NCBI RefSeq assembly: GCF_001412215.1
Contig: NZ_LLWP01000009.1
Location: 372,001-436,000 of the forward strand
Source: Pedobacter sp. Hv1
GTDB taxonomy: Bacteria; Bacteroidota; Bacteroidia; Sphingobacteriales; Sphingobacteriaceae
DNA length: 64,000 nt
Direction: 5' to 3'
Below, in pieces: positions 63,304 to 64,000 of the stretch (positions are counted from its first letter, which is position 1; each line of letters opens with the position of its first letter). Both the position numbers and the translations under genes were made by a program. Under the pieces are notes generated by a model that ran no database searches, was not told where the DNA came from, and saw only the letters and a program-made list of their open reading frames with translations.

Positions 63304-64000
63304 ATGGATTAAGAAAATACCTCATTATTGGTGCTGTTCTTTTGGTGGGCTACTTAATGGCACAATACTTTAGTCCGAAACCTACAGATTGGAAACCAAG
63401 CTATTTGGCCGAAGATAAAATTCCGTTCGGAACCTATATTTTACGTCAACGAATTTCAGATCTTTTTCCGACTACAAAAGTTAATACTGCACAAACAGAT
63501 ATTTACAATACTTTACAAGAAAAACCAGCAGGCCAGTCTAATTATCTGCTTATTGCGGCTAGCCTTAAGGTTGATACGCTAGACTATAGCGAAATGGTAA
63601 AGTACATGCAAAGTGGCAATAACATTTTCATTGCTGCAAATCAAATTAAAGGTATTTTGTTAGATACCCTAAAGCTAAAGGTAAAAGCCAATTTTAGTTT
63701 TACGGGCAAGAGAAAATTCCCTGTCAACTTTGTTAACCCTACTTTAAAAAGAGAGTTCGACTACTATTTCGATAAAGGAACCAGTGCACAATACTTTTCT
63801 GATTTAGATACCACAAGGGCAATTGTATTGGGACAGGTACAGCAATACCACGCCAATTTTGTGCAATACAGATTTGGCAAAGGCTCTTTGTACCTTATGG
63901 CCAACCCACAGTTGTTTACCAACTATAGCTTACTTAAGGAAGATGGAATGGACTATGCAGCTAAGGCCCTTTCTTACCTGCCAAAAACCCAACATTTAAT
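63300..64000 (+). CDS. DUF4350-domain protein (3' end outside window)
   Basis: About 233 codons are visible from an ATG that overlaps the DUF4129 stop (ATGA). The start MNGLRKYLIIGAVLLVGYLM is a signal anchor. The body has a DUF4350-type pattern, with APxDxF-like ends, FGTYILRQRISDLFP, NNIFIAANQI and YRFGKGSLYLMANPQLF. DUF4350 proteins are periplasmic or membrane partners of the SpoIIM/DUF4129/MoxR module. It is cut by the end of the window. Confidence 0.82.
   Translation, partial: MNGLRKYLIIGAVLLVGYLMAQYFSPKPTDWKPSYLAEDKIPFGTYILRQRISDLFPTTKVNTAQTDIYNTLQEKPAGQSNYLLIAASLKVDTLDYSEMVKYMQSGNNIFIAANQIKGILLDTLKLKVKANFSFTGKRKFPVNFVNPTLKREFDYYFDKGTSAQYFSDLDTTRAIVLGQVQQYHANFVQYRFGKGSLYLMANPQLFTNYSLLKEDGMDYAAKALSYLPKTQHL

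Noticed and set aside
1..64000. CRISPR array, tRNA, rRNA, prophage or insertion sequence
   Set aside because: I looked for regularly spaced repeats, cloverleaf-like stretches, integrase or transposase motifs and found none.

Overview
The window looks like chromosome from a Bacteroidota of the Sphingobacteriaceae type, most like Pedobacter. The evidence is an AT-rich sequence, promoter cores of the TAnnTTTG class, weak Shine-Dalgarno signals, an ECF sigma/FecR/SusC-SusD locus, barrel-type TonB receptors, a LytS/LytTR pair and a type IX secretion C-terminal domain. I see no rRNA, tRNA, CRISPR array, prophage or insertion sequence.

Layout. 1-4000: an incomplete small exported protein, divergent from an RND permease that has no adaptor or outer-membrane partner beside it, then about 580 bases without a gene. 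4300-7900: the three-gene succinate dehydrogenase/fumarate reductase operon, closed by a strong terminator. 8000-16900: ECF sigma factor, FecR anti-sigma factor, SusC with an STN signalling domain, SusD, a DUF1735 lipoprotein and one more lipoprotein: an uptake locus with no visible enzyme. 17000-20800, minus strand: BlaI repressor, BlaR1-like M56 metallopeptidase fused to TonB-type and plug modules, a stand-alone TonB/plug protein and a small TonB-domain protein; a perfect palindrome sits in front. 20900-28900: beta-CASP nuclease, a membrane protein ending in a probable pYEATS domain, two divergent M28 peptidases, an ABC-2 exporter with a 58-residue membrane peptide. 29300-33300: LytS/LytTR two-component pair, then NUDIX, PlsC and TraB/GumN genes. 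33700-38600: two tandem TonB-dependent beta-barrel receptors. 38700-46900: thioredoxin-like protein, ClpS, KASIII, the DUF1800/DUF1501 pair, a DUF2027-Smr protein, and a reductase/isomerase pair fitting unsaturated fatty-acid oxidation. 47000-55100: three tandem paralogues of about 900 residues, with macroglobulin-like domains plus a TonB-receptor plug but no barrel. 55200-64000: dcd, phosphopantetheinyl transferase, lipB, serine hydrolase, small membrane proteins, SGNH lipoprotein, and the RDD / SpoIIM / membrane protein / DUF4129 / DUF4350 cluster that runs off the end.

The recurring theme is re-use of TonB and plug modules outside classical receptors: in the BlaR operon (17055-20800) and in the triplicated macroglobulin-plug genes (47022-55135). 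These and the pYEATS membrane protein (22809-23960) are the least ordinary parts of the window. Most functions are family assignments made by reading the translations by eye; no database search was run.
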